Assembly (NCBI GenBank): GCA_948567375.1
Contig: OX419758.1
Span: 10,545,001-10,609,000 of the forward strand
Origin: Lunularia cruciata
Lineage: Eukaryota; Streptophyta; Marchantiopsida; Lunulariales; Lunulariaceae
DNA length: 64,000 nucleotides
Reading direction: 5' to 3'
Shown here: positions 46,240-55,060 of the stretch, piece after piece
How the letters are laid out: each line of letters starts with the position of its first letter
Numbering within the stretch: the stretch's first letter is position 1
Made by a program: the position numbers and the translations under genes
Notes under the pieces: model-generated
What the model was told of the DNA's origin: nothing
The model's input: the letters and a program-made list of their open reading frames with translations, nothing else
Databases searched by the model: none

Positions 46240-46515
46240 ACTAACTATAGGTCAAGTACATCTAGGACATAACCACTATCCTTGAGGAACCACCACGAGG
46301 GGAGGAGTCATACATGCCATATGCCATCCTCTCAAACAACTATCACACACTAACATAGTAGTAGCTCCACCAGAAAAGCCACATAACATACACCTCAAGC
46401 CTGCACGTACAAGTGCCAAGCTTGGGTCCATAGTACCATCAATGTTTGGGAGGTGGCATGGTGCACAATTGTGCACATGATCCTTCCAAATAACCCCATC
46501 ACGTCCTTCTAACAC
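46240..46515 (-). pseudogene. PHD finger at the C-terminus of the DNMT-gypsy integrase
   Basis: The minus strand reads VIWKDHVHNCAPCHLPNIDG, then LRCMLCGFSGGATTMLVCDS, CLRGWHMACMTPPLVVVPQG, a TAG stop, and WLCPRCT. This is the C4HC3 PHD pattern: C-x2-C, then C-x2-C with x4-H-x2-C, then the hallmark G-stop-W-x-C-P-x-C. PHD fingers usually bind the histone H3 tail. It lies directly downstream of the integrase in the same strand, where chromoviruses carry a chromodomain, so an integration-targeting role is plausible. That role is inference. The single stop replaces one residue between G and W of the family's GxW hallmark. Confidence 0.88.
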
Positions 46516-46529
46516 AAGGACTCAAGATG

Positions 46530-47374
46530 GCAAAACCTCATGCACTCTCAAGATAGTGCAGCCTATCGAAACATCAAGTGTTGTCGGTGTTGTCTGCTAT
46601 AGATATACATAGTTGCATGGATGAAATCGACGGATCGAGGGTCTATAACCTCCTCCTTGAATGGTAGCATAGCGTAAAGTATCTCTATGTTGAGCAATCA
46701 CCAAGTTCTCAAAAGCCATCGGCATCACTCTCCAAAAGATCTCTGCCCACTAAGAACATGTGCTCATCCATACATCTGGGTTATCTAAGTTCAAAACTAT
46801 AGTAGCATCTTGACAAATGGCTGTAGGTAAATTTGGATCTTGTCCATAAATTAGAAAGTACGGAGAGAAGGATGCTAAGGAGGCTTGCCGGCTGAACCGA
46901 TAGCCCATGGCCAACCAAGGTAACTAGAGATCCCAATCTCCCAAGTGGCCTCTCTGCAAACCATACTTTTGCAATCCTCTCTTCACCGTCTGAACCACTC
47001 TCTCTGGTAAGCCATCTACTTCAAGGTGATCTCAAGAGGTAGTATGGTGATCAATCAAAGCCTTGTCACACAAGACCTGAAACTCCCCCAAGAACTCTAT
47101 ACCTTGATCAGTCAAAACCTCAACTGGTGCACCAAAATGACTAAGAACTCAATCCAAGAACAAGTAAGTTGTCCCTTTACTAGACTTGTCAGGGAGTGCA
47201 ACCAACTCAATCCACTTGGAGAAGTGCTCCACCATCACCAAAACATACCGATGATGTCTCATGGTCAGCGGTAAAGGTCTAGCAAAGTCCAAACTCCAAT
47301 AGTAACCCAATCCCATGATAGGTAATGCGTGTAATTGTGGCGTAGGAGCATTGAATGATGCTCTAACTTGGTCA
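46530..47374 (-). pseudogene. Integrase core and C-terminal domain of DNMT-gypsy copy A
   Basis: Read on the minus strand from 47374: VCDQVRASFNAPTPQLHALP, then WSLDFARPL (first aspartate), RYVLVMVEHFSKWIELVALP, VLTDQGIEF (second aspartate), then about 35 residues to the glutamate of DGLPERVVQTVKR. After the core come ASFSPYFLIYGQDPNLP, RVMPMAFENLVIAQHRDTLR and a DYVYL-like segment that precedes the PHD finger. At least four stops interrupt it. The catalytic triad is otherwise present. Confidence 0.88.
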
Positions 47375-47379
47375 CAAAC

Positions 47380-47817
47380 TATGACAACCTGGCAAATATC
47401 ACTTTTGCGGTAATCGGGTAATTAAAGTTTGTTCCCGCAGAGATACTAGTCAAAATTGGTCAAATACAAAGTCAAATGTCACAATGTAGTTCTTCTTGGT
47501 TGCATCTTTTATCTCTCAAGTAGAAACCACACCCAGAAGAGAGTAACAAGCACTGATTCGCAGTCTTGTCACAAATTCACACTCCTTAATCTTAACTCCA
47601 TCAAATCTTTCCAAACAATCTTGATTGTGATGATTCAAGTTCTCTCAAAAACAACACTTCACTACAAAACTACTTTGCCTCAGAATTGTGTTCCACCCCT
47701 CCACTAAAGGCATAACTTCCTCGATAAAAATTGCTTCACATCAACTTTGTGCTGCACTCACAAATGTAGAATACTACCAACACTACAATTCCCCTCAGAT
47801 CTATCAAGGCATTACTC
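47380..47817. mobile_element. Inserted sequence X2, left part (LTR-like, split by gypsy-1)
   Basis: It begins TATGACAACCTGGC right after the target duplication CAAAC and resumes beyond gypsy-1 at 55061, ending GTTTACCACA at 56531. The total is about 1.9 kb with TG/CA-type ends (the left end mutated to TA) and no coding capacity. It fits a solo LTR or a small non-autonomous LTR element inserted into the methyltransferase gypsy. Confidence 0.65.
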
Positions 47818-48507
47818 TGTAACACCCATTTATGCATGTGTGTGGTATTGTGATATTTAGCTTGGTATTACAAGTACTTAAGAGATATTATTTATATAGA
47901 GATAAAGGATGGTTCTATATTAGTCATGGTTAGCTAAAGTTAGTCATAGCTAAGATAGATGGGACCTTACTTTAGAGGAAGTAGAAAAGATGAGCACCAC
48001 TATTTTGGATTTTAGTGTGTTGACTTGGTATTATTCCTAGGTGTTTGGCTTTGGGGAAAGAGTTGAGAACTCTTGGGCCCGCAAGCCTTTTTGTTTTGGA
48101 TTCTTCTTTAGTCCAAGGATAGCCCATGTGAAGGAATCCTTGCTTTAGTGGTTGGGTCAAGATAAGACCACATGCTTAGGGGAATATGCCCATGTGAATG
48201 GATATTCCTTTCTACTTTTTGACTTTACTTGACTTTTAGTCTAGTAACTTGAGTTACAACGGTAATTAGTAACTTTGGTACGTAACTATTTCACAAGTAT
48301 ATAAACAAGGGGTGGGGAGGTACTCACCATCCTTTCATTTTGCAACTATCTCTCTCTCATTGAGTTCTCTAGTGAGCAATGTCTTGAGTCTTGGAGTGTT
48401 AGCCTTGGAGGAGTATGATGGAATTGGGGTTCCTTGCCTTCTTGTCTATGGTGCGCTACCATAATAGCCATCAGAGGTTCATCGTGAGTGAGAGATAGGC
48501 CGGCTCA
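47818..48507 (+). repeat. gypsy-1 copy 2 5' LTR
   Basis: The LTR starts TGTAACACCCATTTATGC and ends GGCCGGCTCA. It contains a TATA-type element at 48298-48305. It matches 54372-55060 almost base for base. Confidence 0.94.
48298..48305 (+). promoter_or_regulatory. Putative TATA box of gypsy-1 5' LTR
   Basis: TATATAAA followed by a GC-richer stretch ('acaaggggtgggg') in the last third of the LTR is the usual place for the RNA polymerase II start of LTR elements. It is preserved in the 3' LTR. Confidence 0.6.
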
Positions 48508-48513
48508 CATTTT

Positions 48514-48532
48514 TGGTTCCCTTGCCGGGACC
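48514..48532 (+). promoter_or_regulatory. gypsy-1 primer-binding site, probably tRNA-Glu
   Basis: TGGTTCCCTTGCCGGGACC lies six bases after the 5' LTR. From memory the 3' end of plant tRNA-Glu complements TGGTTCCGTTGCCGGG, which leaves one mismatch in the first 16 bases. The related degenerate site of gypsy-3 differs. Confidence 0.6.
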
Positions 48533-49344
48533 TCTCTAGAAGGCAAGATAATGTTCCACGTCCAATTCTACATTAGGCAGAAGGAGGCTATGAGAGCTCA
48601 CTTGGAGAGAACATTAGGAGAGGAGAGGGCTGACCTTATGTTAGAGAACCAAGATCCATTTGTATACCCTGTAGTTCATTATGATGTCTTTGAGGTGATG
48701 TTGTACATCTTGTACACATGAGAGGAATTGGAGAGATTGTGTGAGGTGGATTGCAGATTTTGGGGATTAAGGTGATTTTGGGCAAAATCTCAAGTTTGAG
48801 ATCTGGACTTGAGATTTCTATACATGATAGCTTGGGTTATCTTTCAGTTAGCACACTTGAAATTATTGAGAGAGCTTCCATGCGCACTGGGCTAGAATTT
48901 TTGAAAGTTGATAGGGTAAAGTGCTCCCGCAACTGCATGCTCTCTGGAAAATTGTACAGAGTCTGCCATTTCTTCAATTTTCAGTGAATTGTCCTGAAAA
49001 TTTCCAAGAAAATTCAGTGCATTGTATCCTACCTACTTCCACAAACATTAGAGAGAGATCGTTTTTGCGCAGGGCGTTATGAGTTTTTGAAGTGAGGGGG
49101 GTGGTTTTCAGACCAAATCTGAAATATGGGTGCTGAATAGAAAGGTGTCTAGGCCAAATGGCTCAATGAAAAGATCTGAAATTTTGCAGGGAGGGACACC
49201 CTGGGTTGTGATCAATTGTGGAAAATTTCAGAGGACTGTGACATATTGGTTGGGAGATTTGAGTGACATTGTGAGGAAGGGTCAATTCTGCAGAGTGGAG
49301 ATCTCATGCATGAGAAGTTTGAGATCAACAAAAAGCATGTTTGA
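48533..49344 (+). other. gypsy-1 leader with broken open frames
   Basis: Open pieces at 48533-48721, 48751-48987 and 49130-49396 have protein-like composition (for example RAHLERTLGEERADLMLENQ) but are separated by stops and shifts. They lead into the knuckle-bearing frame at 49345, so they may be the N-terminal part of the same upstream protein. I recognise no domain in them. Confidence 0.4.
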
Positions 49345-49842
49345 GTGTTTAGATTCATCTTGGGGAACATGGAGGGTCATCAAGAGTGGAAATTGAGATT
49401 ATGCAAGGTTCCCCAAGGGTTTGAGGTGATTGTAGGGGTGGATTTGAGGAAAAGAGAGTTTACAATAGAATTTGAAGAGAGTGTTGAGAGGATCCAAAAA
49501 CCTACACCACTTGGAGGAAAGAGTGAGTCTAAGTGCTTTCTATGTGGAGAGAAGGGACATAAGGCAAGTTCATGTCCATTGACCTTTGAGAGCAAGAGAT
49601 TGAGGGAAAGGAGAGGCTTACTTGACTTGGATTTGCATGTTGGACCTTCTTCACCAAGATTGGGAGGGAGAAGATCTAAGACCAAGGAGTTGTGTGAGGT
49701 TTGTGGAGTTGAAGGACTTCCAAAAGGACATGAGTGTAGTGGAGTAAAAGCACTTTTGGAAACTTTGGTGAAGGATCTTGGAGAGAGTCTTAGTACAGCT
49801 ACAGAAATACTACCACCTTCATCAGCTAGTTCTCAAGATTAG
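49345..49842 (+). CDS. gypsy-1 upstream ORF with zinc knuckles (accessory protein)
   Basis: A 165-residue frame. After about 55 residues a knuckle, CFLCGEKGHKASSC, is seen (C-x2-C-x4-H-x4-C). A basic region follows (FESKRLRERRG), then a second cysteine cluster (CEVCGVEGLPKGHEC) and a polar tail ending SSASSQD. The gag capsid-like region comes only in the next frame at 50078, so the nucleic-acid-binding knuckles are encoded upstream of gag, the reverse of the normal order. It may be a separate nucleic-acid chaperone or the remains of an extra ORF acquired by this family. The true start may lie further upstream, since 49130-49396 overlaps in another frame. Confidence 0.6.
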   Translation: MFRFILGNMEGHQEWKLRLCKVPQGFEVIVGVDLRKREFTIEFEESVERIQKPTPLGGKSESKCFLCGEKGHKASSCPLTFESKRLRERRGLLDLDLHVGPSSPRLGGRRSKTKELCEVCGVEGLPKGHECSGVKALLETLVKDLGESLSTATEILPPSSASSQD

Positions 49843-50077
49843 TGATGGAGATAATCTTTCAACTTATGGATAAACTATCCATGAGAGTTAGATTAATTTG
49901 CACTCTAGGATTTGATGTTGCTATAGAAATCTTGGAGCAACCTGAACCTTTTGTGTTCCCTAGAGTGGATTATTCTCAGATGGTGTTAGTCATGTATATA
50001 CTCTATTAGTAATAGAGTGAGAGAAAAGAAAAGAGAAAAAAAAATTTGAGAGAAAAGAAAGATAGTGAGGGGTTAAG

Positions 50078-52171
50078 ATGGGGAAATTTCCGGTTTTCTT
50101 TGGCAAGGATGGAGAAGATGTGGAGGCCTTTGTGAGAGACTTCAAGAGAGCTTGCATAGGAAACAATGAGAGGAGGAAGAATGAGTGGGCTTCATTATTA
50201 CCAGATTTCTTTGAGGATGCAGCACTTACATGGTATGAGTCAAAATACCAAAAGAGAGAGAGGAGAGAGGGGGAAGAGGAGTCTTGGGAGACTTTGACTT
50301 CAGCACTCATTGAGAACTTTCTTCCTGATGAGAGTTATGAGAGATTGATGAGTGAGGTTACATTTCTCAAGCAAGGAGATGGAGAGAAAGTGAGGGTCTA
50401 TGTGGAAAGAGTGGAAAAGTTGGAGTCCAGATTTCGCATAGTGTTGAGGAAGGGTAGGGATGATGTGGAGACTACAATGATTGGCATAGGGGCCATGCTC
50501 ACCAAGAATTTTGTGGGAGGATTGAGACCACAAATTAGAAGCAAGGTGAGATATGAGAAACCTTCTTCCAAGGTTGAAGCTATCAAGATCGCAATTCGTA
50601 TGGAGGAGAGTTTGGAAGGGGATGAGAGTGATTTGGTGGTGAAGGAGGTTGTGCATCCTCCTCAAGGCTACAAGTATGGTGGAACTTCTGATACTTTAGT
50701 GACAAGGGTTGCACCACAAGTAGTAGTTGCTCCAGTTCTTGCACCTCCACCAAAAGATCCACTTCAAACCATCACAGAACAACTTGCGGATCTCAAGATC
50801 AATGTGGTGCAACTATGGGAGAAGAACCCTACCTTGAGAAAGGAGCTTAGAGGTGGTTTAAGTTCTACAAGGAGCAAGAAGAAGAAGAAGGCAAAAGTTC
50901 CAGTATCAATGAGGGTGGTGGATGCCAAGCCAGCACCATGGGAAGCTTGTGAATATGCCTCCAAGATTGATGTGAGAGTGAATGGTCACAACATCAAGGA
51001 TGCATTGGTTGATGGAGGATCAGCAGTGAATGCCATGTCAGAAAGGTTGATGAAGAAGTTGGGTATGATACCCTCAAGACCTTCAACATTTGTGGTGAGC
51101 ATGGCAAACAAGCAACAAGTTCAACCAATAGGGGTGATGGATAAGGTGGTAGTTTCAGTTATGGGAGTTCAAAATCTCATGACTTTCCAAGTCTTGAAGG
51201 ATTCAAGCTATGACTTACTTCTTGGGAGGCCATGGTTGAGAGCAGCACGCACAACTGATCGATGGCACAAAGGGTACTTGAGGATTGGGCCATCAAACCA
51301 TAGAGTCACAGTTCCTGTGACTAACACCACCAACACTTCACATTCAGATACACCATCTTCTGATTATTGGGAATCAGATTATGAAGAAGGAGCTTCAGGT
51401 GTGGACACAAGCATGGAAGAGGAGACTTCCACGGAGGAGGATGAATCTGAATCTGATTCAGATGTGTATCCTTTGTGTGCTATGGATTTTGCACCTAAGC
51501 CAGAGGTTTTGAAGGACCCAGATAAATCACCATTGACACTTGAGGAGGTAGAGAGAAGGTTATCTACCCTCAAGTATGGCCCAAATGTTACCAAGGAGGA
51601 GAAGGTGAGATTTGAGGAGATTTTCCGCAAGTTCATCCATGTGTTTGCTTTTAGTTACAAGGATTTGAAGGAAGTCACCTTGGAGGAGCACAAGATAGAG
51701 GTGGAGTCACATGCAAGACCAATCCGCCAAAAGCAACGTCATATTAGCCCACCAATATCTTTGGTTGTGAAGGAGGAGATTGATAAGCTCAAGGAGGCTG
51801 GATTTATCTTTGAGGTGGAGAATTCAGAATGGGTGTCTCCAATTGTCATTGTGAAGAAAAAGAATGGCAAGCTTCGGGTATGTGTGGATTACAAGAAGCT
51901 CAATGTTGTTACCAAGAAGGACTACTACCCATTGCCATTCATTGATGAGATCTTGGAGGAGGTTGCAGGTCATGAGAGGTACAGTTTTGGAGATGGTTAT
52001 AGTGGATATAACCAAATCAAGATTGCACCAGAGCATCAACAACTCACCACATTCACCACACCTTGGGGAACTTACGCTTTCAAGGTCATGCCTTTTGGGC
52101 TTTGTAATGCTCCAGCCACATTCCAACGGTTCATGACAAGGTATTTGAACCTTTCATTGGGAAATTTGTGA
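50078..52171 (+). CDS. gypsy-1 copy 2 gag-protease-reverse transcriptase (5' part of polyprotein)
   Basis: A 697-residue frame. A gag core (about 1-180) contains FVRDFKRACIGNN, LLPDFFEDAALTWYE and FLPDESYERLMSEV. A linker with PPKDPLQTITEQLADLKINV follows. The protease region (about 300-400) shows ALVDGGSAVNAM, where the usual DSG is DGG, and LLLGRPWLRAA. After an acidic spacer (EEETSTEEDESESDSD) comes reverse transcriptase with SEWVSPIVIVKKKNGKLRVC, VDYKKLN, YYPLPFIDEIL and MPFGLCNAPATFQRFM. The frame ends wrongly just before the catalytic motif because one base is missing at about 52135 compared with copy 1. The stop is at 52169-52171. Confidence 0.9.
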   Translation: MGKFPVFFGKDGEDVEAFVRDFKRACIGNNERRKNEWASLLPDFFEDAALTWYESKYQKRERREGEEESWETLTSALIENFLPDESYERLMSEVTFLKQGDGEKVRVYVERVEKLESRFRIVLRKGRDDVETTMIGIGAMLTKNFVGGLRPQIRSKVRYEKPSSKVEAIKIAIRMEESLEGDESDLVVKEVVHPPQGYKYGGTSDTLVTRVAPQVVVAPVLAPPPKDPLQTITEQLADLKINVVQLWEKNPTLRKELRGGLSSTRSKKKKKAKVPVSMRVVDAKPAPWEACEYASKIDVRVNGHNIKDALVDGGSAVNAMSERLMKKLGMIPSRPSTFVVSMANKQQVQPIGVMDKVVVSVMGVQNLMTFQVLKDSSYDLLLGRPWLRAARTTDRWHKGYLRIGPSNHRVTVPVTNTTNTSHSDTPSSDYWESDYEEGASGVDTSMEEETSTEEDESESDSDVYPLCAMDFAPKPEVLKDPDKSPLTLEEVERRLSTLKYGPNVTKEEKVRFEEIFRKFIHVFAFSYKDLKEVTLEEHKIEVESHARPIRQKQRHISPPISLVVKEEIDKLKEAGFIFEVENSEWVSPIVIVKKKNGKLRVCVDYKKLNVVTKKDYYPLPFIDEILEEVAGHERYSFGDGYSGYNQIKIAPEHQQLTTFTTPWGTYAFKVMPFGLCNAPATFQRFMTRYLNLSLGNL

Positions 52172-54147
52172 GAGATTTCATTGATGACTTTTGTGTCTAT
52201 GGGAGCAAGGAGGAGCACTTTGAGCACCTAATCAAAGTCTTGCAACGCTTGGATGAGGCAAATGCATCACTCAAGTGCATTTTTGGATGTGAAGAAGGTC
52301 TACTTTTGGGGCACATCATCTCCAAGGATGGAATAGCAGTTGATCCTGAGAAGGTGAGGAAAATCTCAGACCTTCCATTCCCTTCAAGCTTGACAAAGTT
52401 ACGCCAATTCTTGGGAATGGTTGGGTACTATAGGAGGTTCATCTTCTCATTTTCCAACAAGGCTTATGCATTGACCATCTACATGAAGAAGGGTGTAGAT
52501 TACATGGTGATTTTGGAAGACAAGGAGGCTCTCAAAGCTTTTGAGGAGCTCAAGCAATCCCTTGTTGTAGCTCCAATTCTTGCTAAACCTGATTGGAGTA
52601 AGCCTTTCATCCTCTACACTAATGCTTCTAATGTAGCTATAGGATGCAATCTTAGTCAATTAGACCAAGATGGGCATGATCATCCAATAGCTTATGCTAG
52701 TAGGCAGATGGTTTCAGCAGAGAAGAACTACTCTGTCACAGAGAGAGAAGGGTTGGCAGTGATCTTTGGTCTCAAGAAGTTTAGACACTACTTGATTGGA
52801 GGGAAAGCCATAATTGTCATGGATCACAAGGCTTTGAAGTACATCTTCAACAAGCCTAATGTTGAAGGAAGACTAGCAAGGTGGATGATACTCTTGTCTG
52901 AGTATGACTACACAATTGAGGATAGGCCAGGAAAGAAACATGCAAATGCTGATTTGTTATCTAGAGCCTATGATCATGATGGAGATGAGCCAGTAGATGA
53001 TTCCTTCCCGGATGAGGAGCTCATGACAATCTCAGTCACTCAAGAGGTTCCAATGGAGTACAAGGAGATTGTGGATTTTGTGACAAGAGGTAACTATCCA
53101 GAAGGGATGCATGCTAGGGAGAGGAAGGCCCTTGCAGCAAAATCTAGACCTTACACAATGGTGGAGGATATTCTTTTTCACCAAGGAGCAGATGGCCTAC
53201 TTCGAAGAGCAGTGGGTAAGGAAGAGTCTATCCTACTCATAAAGGAGTTTCATGAAGGTTTAGTATGTGGAGGACACTTTGTAGGAAAGGTGACTGCTTT
53301 CAAGATTCTAGATGTAGGTTACCATTGGAGAGGGATTTTCAAGGATTGTCTTGATTATTGCAAAACTTGTCATGTTTGTCAAGCTTTTGCTAGAAAGTCT
53401 ACATCCACTCCACCACTTAGATCAATTCCATTGCTAGGACCCTTTGAGAAGTGGGGAATTGATTTTGTAGGACCTCTCAATAGAACCCCAAGGAACAATC
53501 GGTACATTGTGGTAGTTACTGATTACCTTACCAAGTGGGTTGAGGCTAGACCATTGAGGGACAAGAATGAAGATGAAGTGGGTAGATTTCTTTATGAATG
53601 CATTATCACTAGGTTTGGATGCCCTTTGGAGTTGGTTTTTGATAGAGGAGGAGAGTTTACAAGAAGCATTACTACAGCCATGCTACGACATTTCTCTATC
53701 ACACATAGAGTAACTACATCCTATAAGCCAAATTCCAATGGCTTGGCAGAGAGAACCAATCAGACCTTGTGCATGATGTTGGCCAAAGATGCAGAAATGG
53801 AGGGGGCTAAACATCATTGGGACAAGAGGATTCATGCAGTTTTGTGGGAGTATAGGACAACCATGAAGACTTCCACTGGATATTCTCCATTCCAATTGGT
53901 GTATGGTATTGAGTCTACCTTACCTATTCACTTTGATCTTCCTACCTTCCAAAGCATTCATAGGAGATTGAAGAAAGCACAAGGAAGTGATGTAGAGAAG
54001 TCAAGGAAGGATCAACTCATGGAGTTGGAAGAGGCAAGAGCAGTTGCTATGGTTCGAGTGGAGCAAGCCAAAGGAAACAAAAGGAGAGCTATGACAAGAG
54101 GCAAGGCAAGAAGAAGGTGGAGCCTTTCAAAGAAGGTGATTGGGTAA
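52168..54147 (+). CDS. gypsy-1 copy 2 pol, 3' part: reverse transcriptase end, RNase H, integrase
   Basis: A 659-residue frame starting within reverse transcriptase at MRDFIDDFCVYGSKE (catalytic FIDD instead of YxDD). RNase H follows with YTNASNVAIGCNLS: the active-site aspartate of the DAS triplet is asparagine here (52621-52623) but aspartate in copy 1. The integrase zinc region has CKTCHVCQ. The core has WGIDFVGPLN, LVFDRGGEF and NGLAERTNQTL, giving the D-D-E set, then GYSPFQLVYGIESTLP. One base missing at about 54068 relative to copy 1 shifts the last codons, and the true C-terminal tail continues at 54117. Confidence 0.9.
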   Translation: MRDFIDDFCVYGSKEEHFEHLIKVLQRLDEANASLKCIFGCEEGLLLGHIISKDGIAVDPEKVRKISDLPFPSSLTKLRQFLGMVGYYRRFIFSFSNKAYALTIYMKKGVDYMVILEDKEALKAFEELKQSLVVAPILAKPDWSKPFILYTNASNVAIGCNLSQLDQDGHDHPIAYASRQMVSAEKNYSVTEREGLAVIFGLKKFRHYLIGGKAIIVMDHKALKYIFNKPNVEGRLARWMILLSEYDYTIEDRPGKKHANADLLSRAYDHDGDEPVDDSFPDEELMTISVTQEVPMEYKEIVDFVTRGNYPEGMHARERKALAAKSRPYTMVEDILFHQGADGLLRRAVGKEESILLIKEFHEGLVCGGHFVGKVTAFKILDVGYHWRGIFKDCLDYCKTCHVCQAFARKSTSTPPLRSIPLLGPFEKWGIDFVGPLNRTPRNNRYIVVVTDYLTKWVEARPLRDKNEDEVGRFLYECIITRFGCPLELVFDRGGEFTRSITTAMLRHFSITHRVTTSYKPNSNGLAERTNQTLCMMLAKDAEMEGAKHHWDKRIHAVLWEYRTTMKTSTGYSPFQLVYGIESTLPIHFDLPTFQSIHRRLKKAQGSDVEKSRKDQLMELEEARAVAMVRVEQAKGNKRRAMTRGKARRRWSLSKKVIG

Positions 54148-54323
54148 TGTTGTTTGATTCCATTCGATTCAAGAGAGTGCAAAAGAAGTTTTTGCCTAAG
54201 TACTTTGGACCTTTCATAGTAGAGAAGGTGTGGGGAAATTACACTTATGATCTCAAGGAGTTGGGAGGAAGACACTTTGATAGGATTAACCATGATAAGT
54301 TGAAGATGTACCATAGAAGGTAG
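54117..54323 (+). CDS. gypsy-1 integrase C-terminal tail (GPF-type), shifted frame
   Basis: This is the continuation of pol after the frameshift. EGDWVMLFDSIRFKRVQKKF, LPKYFGPFIVEKVWGNYTY and LKELGGRHFDRINHDKLKMY form the GPY/F module of gypsy integrases, which binds DNA and supports multimerisation. No chromodomain follows, as the frame stops at 54323 only 48 bp before the 3' LTR. Confidence 0.85.
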   Translation: MEPFKEGDWVMLFDSIRFKRVQKKFLPKYFGPFIVEKVWGNYTYDLKELGGRHFDRINHDKLKMYHRR

Positions 54324-54371
54324 AGAGACCTTCACTTTGAGGACAAAGTGAAAACTTAGTCCGGGGGTAAA

Positions 54372-55060
54372 TGTAACACCCATTTGTGCATGTGTGTGGT
54401 ATTGTGATATTTAGCTTGGTATTACAAGTACTTAAGAGATATTATTTATATAGAGATAAAGGATGGTTCTATATTAGTCATGGTTAGCTAAAGTTAGTCA
54501 TAGCTAAGATAGATGGGACCTTACTTTAGAGGAAGTAGAAAAGATGAGCACCACTATTTTGGATTTTAGTGTGTTGACTTGGTATTATTCCTAGGTGTTT
54601 GGCTTTGGGGAAAGAGTTGAGAACTCTTGGGCCCGCAAGCCTTTTTGTTTTGGATTCTTCTTTAGTCCAAGGATAGCCCATGTGAAGGAATCCTTGCTTT
54701 AGTGGTTGGGTCAAGATAAGACCACATGCTTAGGGGAATATGCCCATGTGAATGGATATTCCTTTCTACTTTTTGACTTTACTTGACTTTTAGTCTAGTA
54801 ACTTGAGTTACAACGGTAATTAGTAACTTTGGTACGTAACTATTTCACAAGTATATAAACAAGGGTGGGGAGGTACTCACCATCCTTTCATTTTGCAACT
54901 ATCTCTCTCTCATTGAGTTCTCTAGTGAGCAATGTCTTGAGTCTTGGAGTGTTAGCCTTGGAGGAGTATGATGGAGTTGGGGTTCCTTGCCTTCTTGTCC
55001 ATGGTGCGCTACCATAATAGCCATCAGAGGTTCATCGTGAGTGAGAGACAGGCCGGCTCA
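54372..55060 (+). repeat. gypsy-1 copy 2 3' LTR
   Basis: It starts TGTAACACCCATTTGTGC after a purine-rich CCGGGGGTAAA and ends GGCCGGCTCA. It carries the transcription end signals of the element. It differs from the 5' LTR at about five positions, including one missing G near 54867. Confidence 0.94.

Larger units (their letters stand above)
47818..55060 (+). mobile_element. gypsy-1 copy 2: young, nearly intact Ty3/gypsy element
   Basis: LTRs lie at 47818-48507 and 54372-55060 (690 and 689 bp) and differ by only about five positions by eye, so the insertion is recent. The internal region has a primer-binding site, an upstream frame with zinc knuckles, gag-protease-reverse transcriptase (50078-52171), the rest of pol (52168-54147) and a final integrase tail (54117-54323). 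The clearest lesions in pol are two single-base losses (about 52135 and 54068). There is also a 9-bp in-frame loss near 52275 relative to copy 1. Target duplications are not clean: TACTC lies on the left and TAGCT on the right. Confidence 0.93.
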
